Shown here: positions 13,255 through 14,321 of the stretch, piece after piece
Position numbering within the stretch: the first letter of the stretch is position 1
How the letters are laid out: every line of letters begins with the position of its first letter
Assembly (NCBI GenBank): GCA_963854565.1
Contig: CAWKZT010000043.1
Coordinates: 1-14,321 of the forward strand
DNA from: CAWKZT01 sp963854565
GTDB taxonomy: Bacteria; Actinomycetota; Acidimicrobiia; Acidimicrobiales; JAHEJN01
Length of the DNA: 14,321 nt
Direction of reading: 5' to 3'
Program-made: the position numbers and the translations under genes
The notes under the pieces: model-generated
Database searches by the model: none
What the model was told of the DNA's origin: nothing
The model's input: only the letters and a program-made list of their open reading frames with translations

Positions 13255-13941
13255 TTAGAGGTCTGAAATCCGACGCACAGCGTTGGCTGTGGCCACTGCC
13301 CCAATGGCTTCGTGCATCAGATGATCGCCTTTGGGTACCACGGTGAGATCAGCATCGGGAAGTTTGGTGGCCAGGTAGCTCATTCCACCCTGCAGTTGAG
13401 GGTTGTCTTCATCGCCCACCAGAAGTTCGAACCGACTCGACATCTTGGGGAGACGTTCCATGACAATCGAATCGTGTTGAAGATTCATTTCGGTGACCTG
13501 TGTGGCAACGCCGAAACGGTGCGCGTTGCGCCGCGACATGGCGTTCCAGCCATCGCGTTTCTCGGCATTACGGAAGCCAGGGCCCGTTGCCAAGATGACG
13601 TATCCGGCCACCGAAGCAGACCGTGTGGCCGCCCAAGCCAACGTGAGATAACCGCCTAACGAATGACCCACCATAATTGGTGGCTGATCAAGGTCAGCCA
13701 CGATTCCGTCGAGATCTTCGAGTACTCGGTCGCGGTCGTAGGCCGCCGCATCATCGAAACTTTGGCTTTGCCCGTGGCCGGGAAGATCCCACGTGATCAC
13801 GGTGAACTGATCCTTGAGTTCGTTGGTCAGCGCATCGAAGGTATGCCGCGACGCACCAATTCCGTGCGTACACACCACCGGTGGACCCGATCCAATGGAT
13901 TCGACATGAACACGCATCGTGGCAGGATACGCGTCGACCAT
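13255..13941 (-). CDS. Alpha/beta hydrolase
   Basis: The protein has 228 residues. It shows the alpha/beta hydrolase order: oxyanion strand VVCTHGIGASRHTF (22-35), TWDLPGHGQS (50-59), nucleophile elbow GHSLGG with Ser94, acid near LVGDEDNP (Asp177 or Asp179), and His207 in PKGDHLMHE. The short cap and overall length resemble small esterases, or lactonases and haloperoxidase-like hydrolases; the substrate cannot be read. No signal peptide. The ATG at 13941 is preceded by GGGGAG at 6 nt, a good ribosome site. It lies 58 bp after pntB and 2 nt before the GH13_18 phosphorylase on the same strand, so it probably shares a transcript with the phosphorylase. A role in glucosylglycerate metabolism is possible but not shown. 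Confidence 0.9.
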   Translation of the reverse strand: MVDAYPATMRVHVESIGSGPPVVCTHGIGASRHTFDALTNELKDQFTVITWDLPGHGQSQSFDDAAAYDRDRVLEDLDGIVADLDQPPIMVGHSLGGYLTLAWAATRSASVAGYVILATGPGFRNAEKRDGWNAMSRRNAHRFGVATQVTEMNLQHDSIVMERLPKMSSRFELLVGDEDNPQLQGGMSYLATKLPDADLTVVPKGDHLMHEAIGAVATANAVRRISDL

Positions 13942-13947
13942 TCCGAA

Positions 13948-13953
13948 CTCCCC
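13948..13953 (-). promoter_or_regulatory. Ribosome binding site GGGGAG of the alpha/beta hydrolase
   Basis: On the minus strand GGGGAG lies 6 nt before ATG 13941, inside a longer purine stretch that also contains GGAGG. It fixes the start and shows a translated leader, unlike the genes with TANNNT just before the ATG. Confidence 0.6.
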
Positions 13954-13987
13954 TTTACCTCCGACGAAGTGGGGAACTCATCGAAAG

Positions 13988-14003
13988 CTAATTGGCCAAT
14001 TAG
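13988..14003. promoter_or_regulatory. Perfect 16-bp palindrome CTAATTGGCCAATTAG at the pntB stop
   Basis: The sequence is fully self-complementary and includes the pntB stop codon. It lies 46 bp before the hydrolase start. As DNA it could bind a dimeric regulator of the hydrolase-phosphorylase pair; as RNA it would form only a short stem with a 4-nt loop and no T-run. Confidence 0.35.
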
Positions 14004-14321
14004 ACCAGGGCCAAAGCCGCAGTGATTTCCTCGAGAGCGCTCTTTGCGTCGGCAAACAACATCATGGTCTTGTCTTCGTAGAACAACGGATTGTCGATAC
14101 CGGCGAAGCCAGGGGAGAGGCTGCGCTTGATGACCACGACGGTGCGAGCCAGGTCGCATTCGAGAATGGGCATGCCATAAATTGGGCTAGCAGTATCATC
14201 GCGCGCCGAGGGGTTGACCACATCGTTGGCACCGATAATGAGCACTACATCGGTCAGCGGGAACTTTGGATTGGACTGATCGAGATCGAGCAGAACGTCA
14301 TAGTCAACATCTGCTTCGGCC
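14000..14321 (-). CDS. pntB: NAD(P) transhydrogenase subunit beta, C-terminal part (cut by window edge)
   Basis: The last 106 residues are present; the N-terminal membrane part lies beyond the right edge. The fragment is the NADP-binding domain III. It includes AEADVDYDVLLDLD, VVLIIGANDVVNP (the nucleotide-site motif), SPIYGMPIL, VVVIKRSLSPGFAGIDNPLFYEDKTMMLFADAK and a helix ending AALALV. These match the very conserved end of PntB. The complex passes hydride between NADH and NADP, coupled to proton flow across the membrane, and supplies NADPH. The true start is not in the window; the internal GTG near 14245 is only a valine codon. The stop (TAA at 14000-14002) lies 58 bp before the alpha/beta hydrolase, with a 16-bp palindrome over the stop. 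Confidence 0.95.
   Translation of the reverse strand, partial: AEADVDYDVLLDLDQSNPKFPLTDVVLIIGANDVVNPSARDDTASPIYGMPILECDLARTVVVIKRSLSPGFAGIDNPLFYEDKTMMLFADAKSALEEITAALALV

Noticed and set aside
1..14321. CRISPR array, tRNA, rRNA, transposase, integrase or phage genes
   Set aside because: No regularly spaced repeats, no cloverleaf-like or conserved rRNA stretches, and no recombinase motifs were seen on reading both strands.

Overview
The window looks like a chromosomal segment from a GC-rich actinobacterium, perhaps Acidimicrobiia-like or marine. This placement is an inference. It rests on a Ddn-type F420-dependent nitroreductase homologue, a two-motif COG4315-type lipoprotein, GpgS-type compatible-solute genes, codons ending mostly in G or C, and many starts that look leaderless. 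I see no rRNA, tRNA, CRISPR array, phage gene or insertion sequence. Most genes are ordinary housekeeping or stress genes; one is clearly decayed.

Left part (1-4802). The tail of an upstream gene probably ends at 95. It is followed by a SnoaL/NTF2-like protein with a strong Shine-Dalgarno (97-510). Next is the wreck of an alkaline-phosphatase-superfamily (type I phosphodiesterase) gene: its front half is missing, it is frameshifted near 1184, and a metal-ligand histidine is lost. Its 3' end overlaps that of a convergent crotonase (1460-2239, minus) that lacks both classical catalytic glutamates. Divergent from the crotonase is a lipoprotein zinc metallopeptidase (2342-3802) made of two copies of one domain, only the first of which keeps HEYGH. 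On the minus strand follow a Ddn-family reductase and a small lipoprotein of the secreted-repeat type.

Middle (4803-10022). A 174-bp divergent region carries a 17-bp inverted repeat. It leads to a sugar-type nucleotidyltransferase. Then comes msrA, joined by 1-4 bp start/stop overlaps to two ABC-2 type ATPase/permease pairs (ATPase, permease, ATPase, permease). This is a tightly coupled five-gene unit.

Right part (10023-14321). A hairpin region precedes a 39-residue single-pass membrane peptide, whose stop codon abuts the start of a GpgS-like glucosyl-3-phosphoglycerate synthase. Convergent to it are a GH13_18 sugar phosphorylase, probably acting on glucosylglycerate, and an alpha/beta hydrolase 2 nt upstream of it. 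The C-terminal end of NAD(P) transhydrogenase beta subunit (pntB) closes the window. The synthase and phosphorylase facing each other suggest a make-and-recycle module for the compatible solute glucosylglycerate. The phosphatase expected for the two-step synthesis is not in the window.

A recurring signal is a TANNNT -10 hexamer 5-7 nt before the start codon of isolated genes (2239-, 4286-, 4802-, 5878+, 10138+, and a near match before 2342+). This points to widespread leaderless transcription. I found no convincing wholly new system. The best leads are the duplicated protease with a dead second domain, the small membrane peptide coupled to the synthase, and the glucosylglycerate module.
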